Below, piece after piece: positions 44,443 to 56,138 of a stretch of 64,000 nt of DNA. The notes under the pieces were generated by a model. It did not search any database and was not told the DNA's origin. It saw only the letters and a list, made by a program, of their open reading frames with translations. This DNA comes from Marinobacterium mangrovicola (GTDB lineage: Bacteria; Pseudomonadota; Gammaproteobacteria; Pseudomonadales; Balneatricaceae), in NCBI RefSeq assembly GCF_004339595.1, contig NZ_SMFU01000010.1, forward strand, positions 248,001-312,000, written 5' to 3'. How positions within the stretch are numbered: the first letter of the stretch is position 1; each line of letters opens with the position of its first letter. A program made the position numbers and the translations under genes.

Positions 44443-45069
44443 GTGGCAAAATCTAAAAGTAGCGGGCGCTGGCTCAAGGAACATTTCGATGACCAGTACG
44501 TCAAACGCTCGAAGGAAGCGGGTCTGCGCTCTCGTGCCAGTTATAAGCTGCAGGAGATAGACGCCAAGGATAAGCTGTTGAAGCCGGGTTCCACCGTGGT
44601 GGATCTGGGCGCAGCGCCGGGTGGCTGGTCCCAGGTGGCGGCGGAGCTGGTGGGTGAGCGGGGTCGAGTAGTCGCCTCTGATATCCTGTCGATGGATCCG
44701 CTGGCCGGTGTCGAGTTTATCCAGGGTGACTTTACCGAAGAGGCGGTGCTGGAAAAAATCCTCCAGGCGCTGGGTGATGAGCTTGCCGACCTTGTAATCT
44801 CCGATATGGCCCCCAATATGAGTGGTAATGCGTCTATCGATCAGCCGGCGGCCATGTACCTCGTTGAACTGGCGCTGGATCTGGCGCGTCAGGTGTTGAA
44901 GCCAGGCGGCAATTTCCTGGTGAAAGTGTTCCAGGGTGAGGGTTTTGATGCATACCTGCAGGATATGCGGTCCAGCTTCGGATCGGTGGTAACACGCAAG
45001 CCAGACGCATCCAGAGCGAGATCGAGAGAGGTCTACCTGCTCGGAAAAGGTTTCTTGCGCGTAGATTAG
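44443..45069 (+). CDS. rlmE: 23S rRNA 2'-O-methyltransferase RlmE (FtsJ)
   Basis: A 208-aa enzyme making Um2552 in the 23S rRNA A-loop at a late step of 50S assembly. [21 protein letters not shown]-type N-terminus, SAM motif [15 protein letters not shown], catalytic Asp in SDMAPNMSG and Lys in [13 protein letters not shown] start at 44443 with GGAG upstream. Paired with ftsH. Confidence 0.96.
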   Translation: MAKSKSSGRWLKEHFDDQYVKRSKEAGLRSRASYKLQEIDAKDKLLKPGSTVVDLGAAPGGWSQVAAELVGERGRVVASDILSMDPLAGVEFIQGDFTEEAVLEKILQALGDELADLVISDMAPNMSGNASIDQPAAMYLVELALDLARQVLKPGGNFLVKVFQGEGFDAYLQDMRSSFGSVVTRKPDASRARSREVYLLGKGFLRVD

Positions 45070-45120
45070 AATATTGACCGACCGGGGGCTGGCGTGGTCA
45101 GCTGGACCCGGGCCGAAAAA

Positions 45121-45149
45121 TGGCTGCCCGGATACCCCTGTGGCAGCCA
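45121..45149 (+). promoter_or_regulatory. Hairpin in the ftsH leader
   Basis: 8-bp perfect stem TGGCTGCC / GGCAGCCA with a 13-nt loop, ending 32 bases before the ftsH TTG. No T-run follows, so it is not an intrinsic terminator. Confidence 0.5.
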
Positions 45150-45181
45150 CAGCGAGTTTAGAGAGAACCGAGGGTAGCTCA

Positions 45182-47200
45182 TTGAACGATATGGCAAAAA
45201 ATCTGGTGCTCTGGCTGGTAATCGCCGCAGTGCTGTTGACGGTGTTCAACAACTTTAGCACCGAGACCGATCCGGGCCGCGTGAATTACTCCGATTTCGT
45301 GCAGGAGGTTCAGTCGGGTCGCGTGAGCAAAGTGACCATCGATGGCTACACCATTGTCGGTCAGCGCAGTAATGGTGAGCGTTTTGAAACCGTGCGCCCG
45401 GCCGTGCAGGATCCAAAACTGATCGATGATCTGCTTGAACACAACGTGGTGATCGAGGGTAAACAGCCGGAGCGTCAGAGTATCTGGACCCAGCTGCTGG
45501 TCGCATCCTTCCCGATTCTGATCATCATCGCGATCTTCATGTTCTTCATGCGCCAGATGCAGGGCGGCGGTGGCGGCAAAGGTGGCCCCATGTCCTTCGG
45601 CAAGTCCAAGGCGCGGATGATGGGTGAAGACCAGGTCAAAACTACCTTTGATGATGTCGCTGGTGTCGAAGAAGCCAAAGAGGAAGTGGCTGAGCTGGTT
45701 GATTACCTGCGTGATCCCGGCAAATTCCAGCGCCTCGGGGGCCACATCCCTCGCGGTGTACTCATGGCAGGTTCTCCGGGTACCGGTAAAACACTGCTGG
45801 CAAAGGCGATCGCTGGTGAAGCCAAGGTGCCTTTCTTCAGTATTTCCGGTTCTGACTTCGTTGAGATGTTTGTCGGTGTGGGTGCGTCCCGTGTCCGTGA
45901 CATGTTCGATCAGGCGAAGAAACATGCGCCCTGCATTATCTTTATCGATGAGATCGACGCTGTCGGTCGTCACCGTGGCGCAGGTATGGGCGGCGGTAAC
46001 GACGAGCGTGAACAGACCCTTAACCAGCTGCTGGTAGAGATGGACGGCTTCGAAGGTACCGAAGGTATCATCGTCATCGCCGCAACCAACCGTCCGGACG
46101 TGCTTGACCAGGCGTTGCTGCGTCCGGGTCGTTTCGACCGTCAGGTGCATGTGGGTCTGCCGGATATCCGCGGTCGTGAGCAGATTCTTAAAGTGCACAT
46201 GCGCCGTGTGCCTCTGGGTGATGACGTCAAGCCGGAACTGATTGCGCGCGGCACGCCAGGCTTCTCCGGTGCGGACCTGTCCAACCTGGTGAACGAGGCG
46301 GCTCTGTTTGCGGCGCGAGAAAGCCGTCGCACCGTCAGCATGGATCAGTTCGAGAAAGCCAAGGACAAGATCATGATGGGCGCAGAGCGCAAATCGATGG
46401 TGATGTCCTACAAAGAGCGCTTGAATACCGCCTATCATGAAGCCGGTCACGCCATTATCGGTCGTGTCATGCCGGAGCATGATCCGGTGTACAAGGTCTC
46501 TATTATTCCGCGTGGCCGTGCTCTGGGTGTGACCATGTTCCTGCCGGCGGAAGATCGTTACAGTCACAGTCGTCAGTCGATTATCTCGCAGATCTGCTCA
46601 CTCTACGGTGGCCGTCTGGCGGAAGAGATGACACTGGGTAAAGAGGGTGTCACCACCGGTGCATCCAACGATATCCAGAAAGCCACCATGTTGGCCCGCA
46701 ATATGGTCACCAAGTGGGGTCTGACCGATGAGTTGGGGCCGCTGCTGTACGGTGACGAAGACGACGATCCGTTTGGGCGTGGCATGGGTCAGGCCGCCAA
46801 GGCGATGTCTGAAGAAACCCAGAAAGCGATTGATGCCAAGGTTCGCGATATCATCGATGGCTGCTACAAGAAGGCGCAGCAGATTCTGGAAGATAATCGC
46901 GATATTCTCGACGCCATGGCCGAGTCGCTAATGAAGTACGAAACCATCGGTTCCGAGCAGCTTGACGAGCTGATGGCTCGCAAGCCGGTATCGCCGCCGG
47001 AAGGTTGGGTTGAAGCTCAAGAGCGTGCCGATCGTGCAGAGCGTGATATCGAAGAAGCCAAGGCTGCTCAGCGTGATGTGAAGCCTGCACAGGACGAGCG
47101 CGATCAGGATGTACCGGACGTTGAAGATGAGGATGGTGAGCGCACCGAACGCCGTTCCGGTGACTCTGATTCCAATGGCGATGAGCCCAAGTCCAACTGA
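45182..47200 (+). CDS. ftsH: ATP-dependent membrane zinc protease FtsH
   Basis: A 672-aa hexameric inner-membrane protease. Two transmembrane helices (about 5-22 and 100-121) flank a periplasmic domain; the AAA+ domain has Walker A GSPGTGKT, Walker [12 protein letters not shown] and the second region of homology; the zinc site is H419-E-A-G-H423. A long acidic, charged tail ends the protein. I choose the TTG at 45182 (GAGGG seven bases upstream), giving (M)[11 protein letters not shown] as in Pseudomonas; the frame is open to 45074. Confidence 0.96.
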   Translation: MNDMAKNLVLWLVIAAVLLTVFNNFSTETDPGRVNYSDFVQEVQSGRVSKVTIDGYTIVGQRSNGERFETVRPAVQDPKLIDDLLEHNVVIEGKQPERQSIWTQLLVASFPILIIIAIFMFFMRQMQGGGGGKGGPMSFGKSKARMMGEDQVKTTFDDVAGVEEAKEEVAELVDYLRDPGKFQRLGGHIPRGVLMAGSPGTGKTLLAKAIAGEAKVPFFSISGSDFVEMFVGVGASRVRDMFDQAKKHAPCIIFIDEIDAVGRHRGAGMGGGNDEREQTLNQLLVEMDGFEGTEGIIVIAATNRPDVLDQALLRPGRFDRQVHVGLPDIRGREQILKVHMRRVPLGDDVKPELIARGTPGFSGADLSNLVNEAALFAARESRRTVSMDQFEKAKDKIMMGAERKSMVMSYKERLNTAYHEAGHAIIGRVMPEHDPVYKVSIIPRGRALGVTMFLPAEDRYSHSRQSIISQICSLYGGRLAEEMTLGKEGVTTGASNDIQKATMLARNMVTKWGLTDELGPLLYGDEDDDPFGRGMGQAAKAMSEETQKAIDAKVRDIIDGCYKKAQQILEDNRDILDAMAESLMKYETIGSEQLDELMARKPVSPPEGWVEAQERADRAERDIEEAKAAQRDVKPAQDERDQDVPDVEDEDGERTERRSGDSDSNGDEPKSN

Positions 47201-47242
47201 TCAGGCTTGCACTAGCCGGTAAGTACATTTTGGTAAACTGTG

Positions 47243-47271
47243 GAAGCCAGCTAACGCTGGCTTCTTTTTTT
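47243..47271 (+). terminator. Intrinsic terminator after ftsH
   Basis: 9-bp stem GAAGCCAGC / GCTGGCTTC, TAAC loop, seven T residues. It lies 29 bp before the folP start. Confidence 0.92.
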
Positions 47272-47299
47272 GTAAAAGATCGACCTTTGGGAGCTGCAA

Positions 47300-48169
47300 G
47301 TGATAACCAAACTGCAATGCGCCGACCGTGTGCTGGATCTGAGTCGGGTACAGGTGATGGGTATTTTGAATGTGACCCCTGATTCCTTTTCAGATGGCGG
47401 TAATCTCTATCAGGCTTCGCGTCTGTCAGTAGATAAAGCGCTGGTGCATGCGGCCAACATGGTGGCAGATGGAGCATCCATGATCGATGTGGGTGGTGAA
47501 TCGACCCGTCCCGGTGCGTCGCCTGTTGGTGTTCAGGAGGAGTTGGATCGAGTGATTCCAGTGGTCGAGCGGATTAAAGCCGAGCTTGATACCCTGATCT
47601 CTGTCGATACCAGTGCCCCTGAGGTGATGATTGAATCGGCCAAGGCAGGCGCTGGGCTCATTAATGATGTCCGGTCTTTGGCCCGGGATGGGGCCATGGA
47701 GGCGGCTGCATCTACCGGGCTTCCGGTTTGTATTATGCATATGCAGGGTGCGACTCCGGCGACCATGCAGCTCGCGCCACATTATGAAGATGTCCTGGCG
47801 GAGGTTTGTGACTTCCTGGCGCAGCGTGCAGATCAGTGTGTGGCAGCCGGGATACCGCGAGAACGTATTGTTGTCGACCCTGGTTTTGGTTTCGGTAAAA
47901 CACTGGAGCATAACCTGACTTTGCTACGTCGGATGGACGAGCTTGAAGCGCTTGGTATGCCGATTCTGGTGGGGACGTCACGAAAAACCATGGTAGGTCA
48001 GGCACTGGGTCGTGAGGTTGGTGATCGTCTGGCCGGTAGCCTGGCAACCGTGGCCTTGGCTATCGAACGTGGGGGTCGTATTATTCGCGTCCATGATGTG
48101 GCCGCTACGGCGGATGTGGTACGTATGACTGAAGCCGTGCTGTATGGGGCCGGGCAGGAGAGAGTATGA
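47300..48169 (+). CDS. folP: Dihydropteroate synthase
   Basis: A 289-aa TIM-barrel enzyme condensing p-aminobenzoate with dihydropterin pyrophosphate in folate synthesis; target of sulfonamides. [39 protein letters not shown] and [13 protein letters not shown] are intact. GTG start at 47300 with GGGAG upstream. ATGA overlap with glmM. Confidence 0.96.
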   Translation: MITKLQCADRVLDLSRVQVMGILNVTPDSFSDGGNLYQASRLSVDKALVHAANMVADGASMIDVGGESTRPGASPVGVQEELDRVIPVVERIKAELDTLISVDTSAPEVMIESAKAGAGLINDVRSLARDGAMEAAASTGLPVCIMHMQGATPATMQLAPHYEDVLAEVCDFLAQRADQCVAAGIPRERIVVDPGFGFGKTLEHNLTLLRRMDELEALGMPILVGTSRKTMVGQALGREVGDRLAGSLATVALAIERGGRIIRVHDVAATADVVRMTEAVLYGAGQERV

Positions 48170-49515
48170 GTAGACGTTATTTCGGTACCGATGGAATTCG
48201 TGGACGTGTTGGCGAGTTCCCGATAACGCCGGATTTCATGATCAAGCTCGGCTGGGCTGCCGGTTGTGTGTTTGCGCGCAGTGGTCGCAGCAGCATAGTG
48301 ATCGGTAAGGATACCCGTATCTCGGGCTACATGTTTGAGTCTGCGCTTGAGGCTGGGCTGTCGGCTGCAGGAGTGGATGTGTTGCTGACGGGGCCGATGC
48401 CGACACCTGCGGTGGCTTACCTGACCCGTGCATTCCAGGCCAGTGCTGGCATAGTGATCAGTGCCTCCCACAACCCCTTTGATGATAACGGTATTAAATT
48501 CTTTTCTGCCCAGGGTACCAAGCTGCCCGACGAGGTGGAGCAGGCGATCGAGGCGCAGATGGATCTGCAGATGTCCACAGCGACCTCGGATAAGCTCGGT
48601 AAAGCGCGCCGGATCAACGATGCGGCGGGCCGTTATATAGAGTTCTGCAAATCCACCGGCGGCGGTAATCTGACCCTGCGTGGCATGAAAATCGTACTCG
48701 ATTGTGCCAATGGCGCTACCTATCATGTAGCGCCTAATGTGTTTTCTGAGCTGGGCGCGGAAGTGATCCCGATCGCCTCCTCACCTGATGGTCTTAATAT
48801 CAATGAAGGCTGTGGTGCTACGGCGCCGGCAGGATTGCGCAAAATTGTGCTGGCGGAGCAGGCCGATCTTGGTATAGCGCTCGATGGCGATGGTGATCGC
48901 GTTATCCTGGTGGATCACAAGGGTGAAGTGGTTGATGGTGATGAGGTGTTGTTCATCATAGCCAAGGCGCTGCGTGATCAGAGTCTGCTGGATGGCGGTG
49001 TCGTGGGTACGCTGATGTCCAACTTTGGTTTGGAGCAGGCATTCAAACGCCTCGGTGTTCCCTTCGTGCGCGCGGCGGTCGGGGATCGTTATGTGATGGA
49101 AGAGCTCGCTCGCAACAACTGGATGCTGGGCGGTGAAAGTTCAGGGCATGTGGTCTGTCGTCATCTAACGTCAACGGGAGACGGGATCGTCTCGGCGGTA
49201 CAGGTGCTGAAGGCGATGTCTGATACGGGGTCTTCGCTGCATGATCTCAAACAGGGGATGACCAAGATGCCCCAGGTGATGATCAACGTGCGTTTGGCGG
49301 GTCGGGTTTCACTGCAGAATAACGCTGAGCTCGAGCAGGCGGTAACGGCTGCAGAGGAGTGTTTGGGTGATCGTGGCAGGGTGCTACTGCGTCCCTCGGG
49401 AACTGAGCCTGTGGTGCGAGTTATGGTTGAGGGTGAAGATGAGGCCCTCGTAAATCAAATATGTCGCGAACTTGCTGAAAAGGTAGAAAATATTCTGTCG
49501 GCGCTTGTAAGTTGA
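48166..49515 (+). CDS. glmM: Phosphoglucosamine mutase
   Basis: A 449-aa enzyme converting glucosamine 6-phosphate to 1-phosphate for UDP-GlcNAc. [11 protein letters not shown] start, phosphoserine loop [15 protein letters not shown], metal loop ALDGDGDRV, sugar loop GGESSGHVV and [13 protein letters not shown]. Translationally coupled to folP. Confidence 0.97.
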   Translation: MSRRYFGTDGIRGRVGEFPITPDFMIKLGWAAGCVFARSGRSSIVIGKDTRISGYMFESALEAGLSAAGVDVLLTGPMPTPAVAYLTRAFQASAGIVISASHNPFDDNGIKFFSAQGTKLPDEVEQAIEAQMDLQMSTATSDKLGKARRINDAAGRYIEFCKSTGGGNLTLRGMKIVLDCANGATYHVAPNVFSELGAEVIPIASSPDGLNINEGCGATAPAGLRKIVLAEQADLGIALDGDGDRVILVDHKGEVVDGDEVLFIIAKALRDQSLLDGGVVGTLMSNFGLEQAFKRLGVPFVRAAVGDRYVMEELARNNWMLGGESSGHVVCRHLTSTGDGIVSAVQVLKAMSDTGSSLHDLKQGMTKMPQVMINVRLAGRVSLQNNAELEQAVTAAEECLGDRGRVLLRPSGTEPVVRVMVEGEDEALVNQICRELAEKVENILSALVS

Positions 49516-49560
49516 TAGAGCCTCAGTTAAGATTTGCGCCTCTTTCGTAAGGGGGTCCCG

Positions 49561-50325
49561 ATGCGCAAAGCGCTGGTAGCTGGAAACTGGAAGATGAACG
49601 GGCGCGCCGATGCAAATGGCGAGCTGGTTGCCCAAGTTCTGGCAGGGCTTGATGCTCAGATAGATACCGATTCCGTCGATGTGATGGTTTTTCCTCCATC
49701 GATCTACATCTCACAGGTGGTAAGCCTGTCGGGTGGCCGGTTAGGAGTCGGTGCTCAAAACCTTTGCGAGTTTGCTGAAGGCGCCTTTACAGGTGAGCTT
49801 TCAGCGGGAATGCTGGTCGATGCAGGCTGTAGTGCCGTGTTGATTGGTCATTCGGAGCGTCGCTCATTGTTCGGTGATACCGATACACGGGTGGCGGCAA
49901 AAGTGGAGGCTGCGTTGGCGGCTGATCTGATCCCGGTGCTTTGCCTTGGCGAATCACTGGAGCAGCGTGACAGTGGCGAGGCCCTCAACGTTGTCGCAGA
50001 ACAGCTTCGCTTGGCGACAGAGAATCTGACCGTGGAACAGATTGCTCGAGTGGTTTTTGCCTACGAGCCGGTCTGGGCTATAGGTACCGGTCGAACCGCA
50101 ACCCCGGAGCAGGCGCAGGAAGTTCATGCGCACCTCAGAGGGCAGTTGCAACAGATCGACTCTGATATCGCTGCCAAGGCGCGAATTCTGTACGGCGGAA
50201 GCTGTAATCCAGCGAACGCGGCAGAGCTTTTTGCGCAGGCGGATATCGATGGTGGTCTGATCGGTGGCGCTTCACTTAAAGCTAACGATTTTGTAGCTAT
50301 CTGCCAGGCGGCAGGTGCTCGCTAA
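49561..50325 (+). CDS. tpiA: Triosephosphate isomerase
   Basis: A 254-aa glycolytic isomerase. AGNWKMNG (Lys), IGHSERRSLFGD (His), FAYEPVWAIGTGR (Glu) and YGGSCNPANAAE phosphate loop are all present. The start at 49561 has AGGGGG upstream; the ATG-like start 9 codons earlier has none. Confidence 0.97.
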   Translation: MRKALVAGNWKMNGRADANGELVAQVLAGLDAQIDTDSVDVMVFPPSIYISQVVSLSGGRLGVGAQNLCEFAEGAFTGELSAGMLVDAGCSAVLIGHSERRSLFGDTDTRVAAKVEAALAADLIPVLCLGESLEQRDSGEALNVVAEQLRLATENLTVEQIARVVFAYEPVWAIGTGRTATPEQAQEVHAHLRGQLQQIDSDIAAKARILYGGSCNPANAAELFAQADIDGGLIGGASLKANDFVAICQAAGAR

Positions 50326-50338
50326 GACGGTTGAGACG

Positions 50339-50713
50339 ATGGAATCACTGGTTCTGATAGTGCATGTGCTGCTGGCGGCTGCGATTATCGCGCTGGTTCT
50401 GTTGCAGCAGGGTAAGGGCGCTGAAGCAGGTGCATCCTTTGGTGGTGGCGCCTCTCAGACCGTCTTTGGTAGCCAGGGTACAAGTAGCTTCCTCGGTCGC
50501 GTTACCGCGGTTCTCGCTGCAGCTCTGTTTGTTACCAGCTTTGCTTTGGCAGTTTTTGCCAAAGAAAAAGCAAATAGTGTAAATGATGCTGGCATTCCTT
50601 CCGCAGAAGTGATTGAATCTGCGGCCGAAACGCCGAGCGAACCAGAGCTTCCGGCTCTGGAAGAAAGCTCAGTACCGGCTGAATCCGATGTTCCTACAGC
50701 GGGTCAGCAGTAA
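50339..50713 (+). CDS. secG: SecG translocase subunit
   Basis: A 124-aa inner-membrane component of SecYEG. Two hydrophobic helices (about 2-22 and 52-73) flank the conserved LLQQGKGAEAGASFGGGAS loop. The tail is acidic and proline-rich, as in pseudomonads. ATG at 50339, 13 bp after tpiA. Confidence 0.95.
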   Translation: MESLVLIVHVLLAAAIIALVLLQQGKGAEAGASFGGGASQTVFGSQGTSSFLGRVTAVLAAALFVTSFALAVFAKEKANSVNDAGIPSAEVIESAAETPSEPELPALEESSVPAESDVPTAGQQ

Positions 50714-50729
50714 GAGGTTTCAAAGTTTA

Positions 50730-50815
50730 GCCCAAGTGGTGGAATTGGTAGACACGCTATCTTGAGGGGGTAGTGTCCTACGGACGTGCCGGTTCGAGTC
50801 CGGCCTTGGGCACCA
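50730..50815 (+). tRNA. tRNA-Leu (anticodon GAG)
   Basis: 86 nt including encoded CCA. Acceptor GCCCAAG / CTTGGGC, D-arm GTGGAATTGGTAGAC, anticodon arm CTATC-TTGAGGG-GGTAG with GAG, long variable arm, and T-loop GTTCGAGTCC. It lies 16 bp after secG, the same place as leuU in E. coli. Confidence 0.96.
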
Positions 50816-50817
50816 AG

Positions 50818-50846
50818 TTGTAAAAATGGCAGGTCGCCTGTATAAT
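50818..50846 (+). promoter_or_regulatory. Sigma-70 promoter for the tRNA-fMet gene
   Basis: TTGTAA at 50818, a 17-base spacer and a perfect TATAAT at 50841, directly after tRNA-Leu. Predicted start near 50853, about 11 bases before tRNA-fMet. Confidence 0.75.
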
Positions 50847-50863
50847 GTGCAACCTGTTTCTGA

Positions 50864-50940
<77 letters not shown>

Positions 50941-51035
50941 CGTTTAAGAGTGTTTAGGCCTCTGGTCTCGCTCTTGATTTCATGGTGCAAAGGTCCATAG
51001 ATTAGAGATCTTTGCCGCCAACGGAAGTCTCGATG

Positions 51036-51057
51036 GGCCCCTTTTAAGGGGCTTTTT
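51036..51057 (+). terminator. Intrinsic terminator upstream of rimP
   Basis: GCCCCTT / AAGGGGC stem with a very short loop, then TTTTT. It separates the tRNA transcripts from rimP-nusA. Confidence 0.65.
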
Positions 51058-51149
51058 CGTAGGTAATTCAAGGCGTTGGTGCCTCGTCAGAAATGGGTCC
51101 TTTAGTGACCCATTTTTTGTTTTGGGCGTACGTCAAGGTGGGGTTATCT

Positions 51150-51605
51150 GTGTCAGCCAAGCTGAAACATCTGCAAGAGTTGATCGAACCAGCGGTTGTC
51201 GCGCTGGATCTTGAATTGTGGGGCGTAGAGTTCCACTCCGCGGGCCAGAACAGCCTGCTGCGAATCTATATCGATGGCCCCGAAGGGGTCAGTGTTGATG
51301 ACTGCGCCCGCGTGAGTCATCAGGTCAGCGGAATTCTTGATGTGGAAGACCCGATCACCGAGCACTACACGCTCGAGGTGTCTTCTCCGGGAATGGACCG
51401 TCCTCTTTATACATTGAAGCAGTTTGAGGCCTATCGCGGCCACAAGGTGCAGATCAAATTGCGCGTACCTTTCGAAGGGCGCCGCAAGTTCAGTGGATTA
51501 CTTAACGGGGTTGAAGGCGACGAGGTGCTGTTGATCGTCGATAACGAAGAGTACCTGTTGCCTATCGACTACATCGACCGGGCCAACGTGGTGCCCCAGG
51601 TCTAA
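51150..51605 (+). CDS. rimP: Ribosome maturation factor RimP
   Basis: A 151-aa factor for 30S maturation. [41 protein letters not shown] and [13 protein letters not shown] are the conserved blocks. I choose the GTG at 51150 (AGGTGG upstream), matching the length of relatives; the frame is open 19 codons further. Confidence 0.95.
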   Translation: MSAKLKHLQELIEPAVVALDLELWGVEFHSAGQNSLLRIYIDGPEGVSVDDCARVSHQVSGILDVEDPITEHYTLEVSSPGMDRPLYTLKQFEAYRGHKVQIKLRVPFEGRRKFSGLLNGVEGDEVLLIVDNEEYLLPIDYIDRANVVPQV

Positions 51606-51638
51606 CAGCGGATTGAGGTATTTGGGCGAGGCAGTGGT

Positions 51639-53129
51639 ATGAATAAAGAGATTCTACTGGTTGCAGAAGCTGTTTCTAATGAGAAAGACGTTTCCAAGGC
51701 AGTCATTTTCGAGGCAATCGAAGTGGCGCTGGCGACGGCTACCAAGAAACGCTATGACGAAGAGGCTGATATCCGTGTCGTGATCGACCGCAGCAGCGGT
51801 GACTACGAAACCTTCCGTCGCTGGCTGGTTGTCAGCAACGATGAAGTGCCGGCACTGGGTACCGAGTTGACTCTGGAAGAAGCACTTGAAATCGATGCCA
51901 ACCTCAAGCCGGGTGATACCTGGGAAGAGGAAGTGGAATCGGTCAAGTTTGGCCGCATCGCAGCACAGACCGCCAAGCAGGTGATCGTGCAGAAGGTTCG
52001 CGAAGCGGAACGCGCCAAGGTTGTCGAGCTCTATCGTGACCGCCAGGGCGAGCTGATCGCGGGTACTGTCAAGAAGGTGACACGCGACAATATTATCGTC
52101 GACCTGGGTAACAACGCCGAAGCGCTGCTGCCGCGTGAACACCTGATCCCGCGCGAAAGTTTCCGTATGGGTGACCGTGTTCGCGCCGTGCTGCAGGAAG
52201 TTCGTGCTGAAGGTCGTGGGCCTCAGCTGATCCTGAGCCGTACTTCATCGGAAATGCTGATCGAGCTATTCCGCATCGAAGTACCGGAGATCTCTGAAGA
52301 AGTGATCGAGATCCGTGCTGCTGCTCGTGATCCGGGTGCTCGTGCCAAGATTGCCGTGAAAACCAACGATGGCCGAATCGATCCGATTGGCGCCTGTGTT
52401 GGTATGCGTGGTTCCCGTGTTCAGGCTGTATCCAATGAGCTCGGCGGCGAACGTGTTGATATCGTGCTGTGGGATGACAACCCCGCTCAGCTGGTTATCA
52501 ACGCGATGGCACCGGCGGAAGTTGCGTCGATTGTCATCGATGAAGATTCCCATGCAATGGATGTGGCGGTTGCTGAAGAAGCGCTCGCCATGGCGATCGG
52601 CCGCAGCGGACAGAATGTTCGTCTGGCTTCCGAGCTGACCGGCTGGGAACTGAACGTAATGAGCGAAGAGGACGCGGCTGCGAAGCAGCAGTCCGAAATC
52701 GGCTCAATTCTCGAACTGTTCATGAAGCACCTCGATGCGGATGAAGAACTGGCCGAGATTCTGGTTGAAGAAGGCTTTACCTCACTGGAAGAGGTGGCCT
52801 ATGTCCCTGTCGATGAAATGCTCGAGATCGACGGATTCGATGAGGACATCGTAGAAGCACTGCGGACTCGCGCTAAAGACGCGCTGCTGAACCTGGCGAT
52901 CGCCAGCGAAGAGCAGCTCGGCGATGCGGAGCCTGCAGAAGATCTGCTGAACATGGATGGTATGGAGAAACATCTGGCGTACCTGCTTGCGGCCAAAGGC
53001 ATCATTACGATGGAAGACCTGGCGGAACAGGGCGTTGAGGATCTGCTCGATATCGAGGGGCTGGATGAAGCCAAAGCGGCAGAATTGATTATGACTGCGC
53101 GCGCCCCCTGGTTCGCAGAGCAACAGTAA
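51639..53129 (+). CDS. nusA: Transcription factor NusA
   Basis: A 496-aa elongation, termination and antitermination factor. N-terminal polymerase-binding domain, S1 domain (about 135-200), two KH domains ([20 protein letters not shown]) and two C-terminal acidic repeats with helix-hairpin motifs, the arrangement of gammaproteobacterial NusA. 24 bp before infB. Confidence 0.97.
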   Translation: MNKEILLVAEAVSNEKDVSKAVIFEAIEVALATATKKRYDEEADIRVVIDRSSGDYETFRRWLVVSNDEVPALGTELTLEEALEIDANLKPGDTWEEEVESVKFGRIAAQTAKQVIVQKVREAERAKVVELYRDRQGELIAGTVKKVTRDNIIVDLGNNAEALLPREHLIPRESFRMGDRVRAVLQEVRAEGRGPQLILSRTSSEMLIELFRIEVPEISEEVIEIRAAARDPGARAKIAVKTNDGRIDPIGACVGMRGSRVQAVSNELGGERVDIVLWDDNPAQLVINAMAPAEVASIVIDEDSHAMDVAVAEEALAMAIGRSGQNVRLASELTGWELNVMSEEDAAAKQQSEIGSILELFMKHLDADEELAEILVEEGFTSLEEVAYVPVDEMLEIDGFDEDIVEALRTRAKDALLNLAIASEEQLGDAEPAEDLLNMDGMEKHLAYLLAAKGIITMEDLAEQGVEDLLDIEGLDEAKAAELIMTARAPWFAEQQ

Positions 53130-53153
53130 CCCAACGGGGAGGAGAGACCATTT

Positions 53154-55700
53154 ATGGCAGAAGTAACAGTTAAGCAGCTTGCCGATGTGGTTGGTGTATC
53201 CGTTGAGCGTTTGCTGAAGCAGATGCAGGAAGCGGGCATTGATAAAAAGAACGATGGATCGGTTGTATCGGAAAACGAACGTCAGACTTTGCTGACCTAT
53301 CTTAAGCGCAGCCACGGCGATGAAGCCGAGTCTGGCGAGCCGAAGAAGATCACGCTCAAGCGTAAGACCACTTCACAGTTGAAAGTGGCCGGAGCATCGG
53401 GCAAGCGTAAGACTGTTAACATCGAAGTTCGTAAGAAGCGCACCTACGTTAAGCGCGCCGACTTGGAAGAGAGCAAGCCGGAAGACGTGCCTGCAGAAGC
53501 GCCGGCGGTGGAAGAAACCGTTGCTGCTGAAAACGTAGCGGTCGCCGAAGTACCGGCACAACCCGAAGTTGCAGCCGAAGCCGCGCCTGAAGCGGTTGAA
53601 GAGAAGCCCGCAGCTGTCGAAACTGCCTCAGAGGAAGCTCCGCAGGCACCAGCAGAAAGCAAGCCGGAGCCGAAAGTGGAAGAACCCAAGGCCGCAGAAC
53701 CTGCGCCTGCACCTGCTGCTCAGGAACAGCCGGCACCGCCGAAACAGGATGCTCACCGTCGTAAAGACAAAGAGAAGTCCAAGGGCAAGAGCGCCCGTGG
53801 CGATGATAACGCGCGCCGTGGTAAAGGCCGCTTTGATGACGAAGGTCGGGGCGGCTCCCGTCGTGGCGGTAAGGGTGGCAAACGCGGTGCTCGCGGTCGT
53901 GCCCAGCCGAACCAGCACGGTTTTGAGAAGCCGACTGCACCGGTAGTTCACGAAGTTAGCATCCCGGAAAGCATCACCGTCGCCGAGCTGGCGAAGAAGA
54001 TGTCCGTGAAAGCCGCGGAAGTGATCAAAGTGATGTTCAAGATGGGCGCCATGGCGACCATCAACCAGGTGATCGACCAGGATACGGCAATTCTTGTCGT
54101 TGAAGAGATGGGTCACGTGGCCAAGCCGATGCAGGAAAACGCTATCGAGGACGCGCTGATCGAAAGCCTTGAATCCGTTCAGGGTGACGAGCTGCCGCGT
54201 GCTCCGGTGGTTACCGTTATGGGTCACGTCGACCACGGTAAGACCTCTTTGCTCGACCATATCCGTCGCACCCGTGTTGCGGCTGGTGAGTCTGGTGGTA
54301 TTACCCAGCATATCGGTGCCTACCACGTTGAAACCGACAACGGCATGGTCACCTTCCTGGATACCCCGGGACACGCGGCGTTTACTGCCATGCGTGCTCG
54401 TGGTGCTCAGCTGACCGATATCGTAATCCTGGTAGTTGCTGCCGACGACGGTGTTATGCCGCAGACCGAAGAAGCGATCCAGCATGCGAAAGCGGCAGGC
54501 GTCCCTCTGGTGGTTGCGGTCAACAAGATCGATAAGCCGGAAGCAGATCCGGAGCGCGTACGCGGTGAGCTGGCTCAGCGTGACGTTATCTCCGAGGACT
54601 GGGGTGGCGATGTGCAGTTCGCGCATGTATCAGCCAAGAGCGGTGAAGGTATCGACGACCTGCTCGATAAGGTGCTGCTGCAGGCAGAACTGCTCGAACT
54701 CAAGGCCGTGGCCGATTCTCCGGCACAGGGCGTTGTAGTCGAATCCCGCCTGGACAAAGGGCGTGGTCCGGTTTCCACCGTACTGGTACAGAACGGTACC
54801 CTGAACAAGGGTGATATCGTCCTGGCGGGTCTTCACTATGGCCGTGTGCGTGCCATGCTGGATGAAGCTGGCAAGCAGACCGATACCGCAGGTCCGTCTA
54901 TCCCGGTTGAGATTCTGGGTCTGGACGGCACGCCGGATGCAGGTGACGAGTTCACCGTTGTTTCCAGCGAGAAGAAAGCCCGCGAAGTGGCTCTGTTCCG
55001 TCAGGGCAAGTTCCGCGAAGTGAAGCTGGCACGTCAGCAGAAAGCCAAGCTGGAAAACCTGTTCGACAATATGCAGGCCGGCGAAGTGAAATCCCTGAAC
55101 ATCGTCCTCAAAGCCGACGTTCGCGGTTCACTGGAGGCGCTGAACCAGTCACTGCAGGAACTGTCCACCGACGAAGTGAAGGTGACCATCGTTTCCAGCG
55201 GTGTGGGTGGTATCGGTGAAACCGACGCCAACCTGGCTCTGGCATCCTCTGCGATCCTGATCGGCTTCAACGTTCGTGCAGACGCCCAGGCGCGCGCCAT
55301 CGTTGAGCGTGAAGAGCTGGAACTGCGTTACTACAGTGTTATCTACGACATCATCGATGATGTGAAACAGGCGATGACAGGTCTGCTGTCGCCGGAGTAT
55401 CGAGAAGAGATCGTAGGTATCGCCGAGGTGCGCGATGTGTTCCGTTCACCGAAGCTGGGCGCAATCGCCGGCTGTATGGTGACCGAAGGTACGGTATTCC
55501 GTAACAAGCGCATCCGCGTACTGCGTGAAAACGTCGTGATCTACGAGGGTGAGCTCGAGTCTCTGCGCCGCTTCAAGGATGCTGTCCAGGAAGTGCGTCA
55601 GGGTATGGAGTGCGGTATCGGCGTTAAGAACTACAATGACGTCAAAGTCGGCGACCAGATCGAAGTCTACGACACCGTTGAAGTTCAGCGTACCCTCTAA
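53154..55700 (+). CDS. infB: Translation initiation factor IF-2
   Basis: An 848-aa GTPase that places fMet-tRNA on the 30S subunit. IF2N domain (residues 1-50), a long low-complexity region rich in Ala, Pro, Glu and Lys (about 95-260), a second IF2N domain, the G-domain with [12 protein letters not shown] near residue 356, DTPGHAAF and NKIDKPEAD, then domains II-IV. GGGAGGAGAG precedes the ATG. Confidence 0.97.
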   Translation: MAEVTVKQLADVVGVSVERLLKQMQEAGIDKKNDGSVVSENERQTLLTYLKRSHGDEAESGEPKKITLKRKTTSQLKVAGASGKRKTVNIEVRKKRTYVKRADLEESKPEDVPAEAPAVEETVAAENVAVAEVPAQPEVAAEAAPEAVEEKPAAVETASEEAPQAPAESKPEPKVEEPKAAEPAPAPAAQEQPAPPKQDAHRRKDKEKSKGKSARGDDNARRGKGRFDDEGRGGSRRGGKGGKRGARGRAQPNQHGFEKPTAPVVHEVSIPESITVAELAKKMSVKAAEVIKVMFKMGAMATINQVIDQDTAILVVEEMGHVAKPMQENAIEDALIESLESVQGDELPRAPVVTVMGHVDHGKTSLLDHIRRTRVAAGESGGITQHIGAYHVETDNGMVTFLDTPGHAAFTAMRARGAQLTDIVILVVAADDGVMPQTEEAIQHAKAAGVPLVVAVNKIDKPEADPERVRGELAQRDVISEDWGGDVQFAHVSAKSGEGIDDLLDKVLLQAELLELKAVADSPAQGVVVESRLDKGRGPVSTVLVQNGTLNKGDIVLAGLHYGRVRAMLDEAGKQTDTAGPSIPVEILGLDGTPDAGDEFTVVSSEKKAREVALFRQGKFREVKLARQQKAKLENLFDNMQAGEVKSLNIVLKADVRGSLEALNQSLQELSTDEVKVTIVSSGVGGIGETDANLALASSAILIGFNVRADAQARAIVEREELELRYYSVIYDIIDDVKQAMTGLLSPEYREEIVGIAEVRDVFRSPKLGAIAGCMVTEGTVFRNKRIRVLRENVVIYEGELESLRRFKDAVQEVRQGMECGIGVKNYNDVKVGDQIEVYDTVEVQRTL

Positions 55701-55733
55701 GACTCTATTACCTGAGGTAGAACAGAAAGCCCT

Positions 55734-56135
55734 ATGGCAAGAGAGTTCAAACGTACCGACCGGGTGGGCGACCAGATCCAGCGTGATCTGGCCGTCCTGA
55801 TCCAGCGCGAGATCAAGGATCCGCGTCTGGGCATGGTCACTATCAGCCATGCGAAGGTCAGCAAGGACCTGAGCTATGCCGATATTTACATCACCGTTCT
55901 GGCGCTGGGCGATCAGGATGAGGTGGAAGCGATTGCAGCCTCTTTGAAGGTGCTGCGTAACGCCGCCGGATTCCTGCGTGCTCAGTTGGCACGTGGTATC
56001 AAGCTGCGCGTGATGCCCGAACTCCGCTTTCATTTCGATGAAAGTATCGAGCGTGGTCGTCGTCTGCACAGTCTGATCGAAGATGCCTATCGCAAGGAGA
56101 ACGAGCGCAAGCCTGAATCGGATAACGAGGAGTAA
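55734..56135 (+). CDS. rbfA: Ribosome-binding factor A
   Basis: A 133-aa KH-fold 30S assembly factor needed for 16S 5'-end maturation and cold adaptation. MAREFKRTDRVGDQIQRDLA-type start, IKDPRLGMVTIS, AKVSKDLSYADIYITVL and MPELRFHFDESIERG. 3 bp before truB. Confidence 0.96.
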   Translation: MAREFKRTDRVGDQIQRDLAVLIQREIKDPRLGMVTISHAKVSKDLSYADIYITVLALGDQDEVEAIAASLKVLRNAAGFLRAQLARGIKLRVMPELRFHFDESIERGRRLHSLIEDAYRKENERKPESDNEE

Positions 56136-56138
56136 GGC

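Noticed and set aside
45179-46567. 462-codon frame antisense to ftsH, and similar long antisense frames at 27245-28441 (recJ) and 34306-35490 (parE)
   Set aside because: Long antisense frames are expected in GC-rich genes with biased codons; they lack start signals and protein-like composition.
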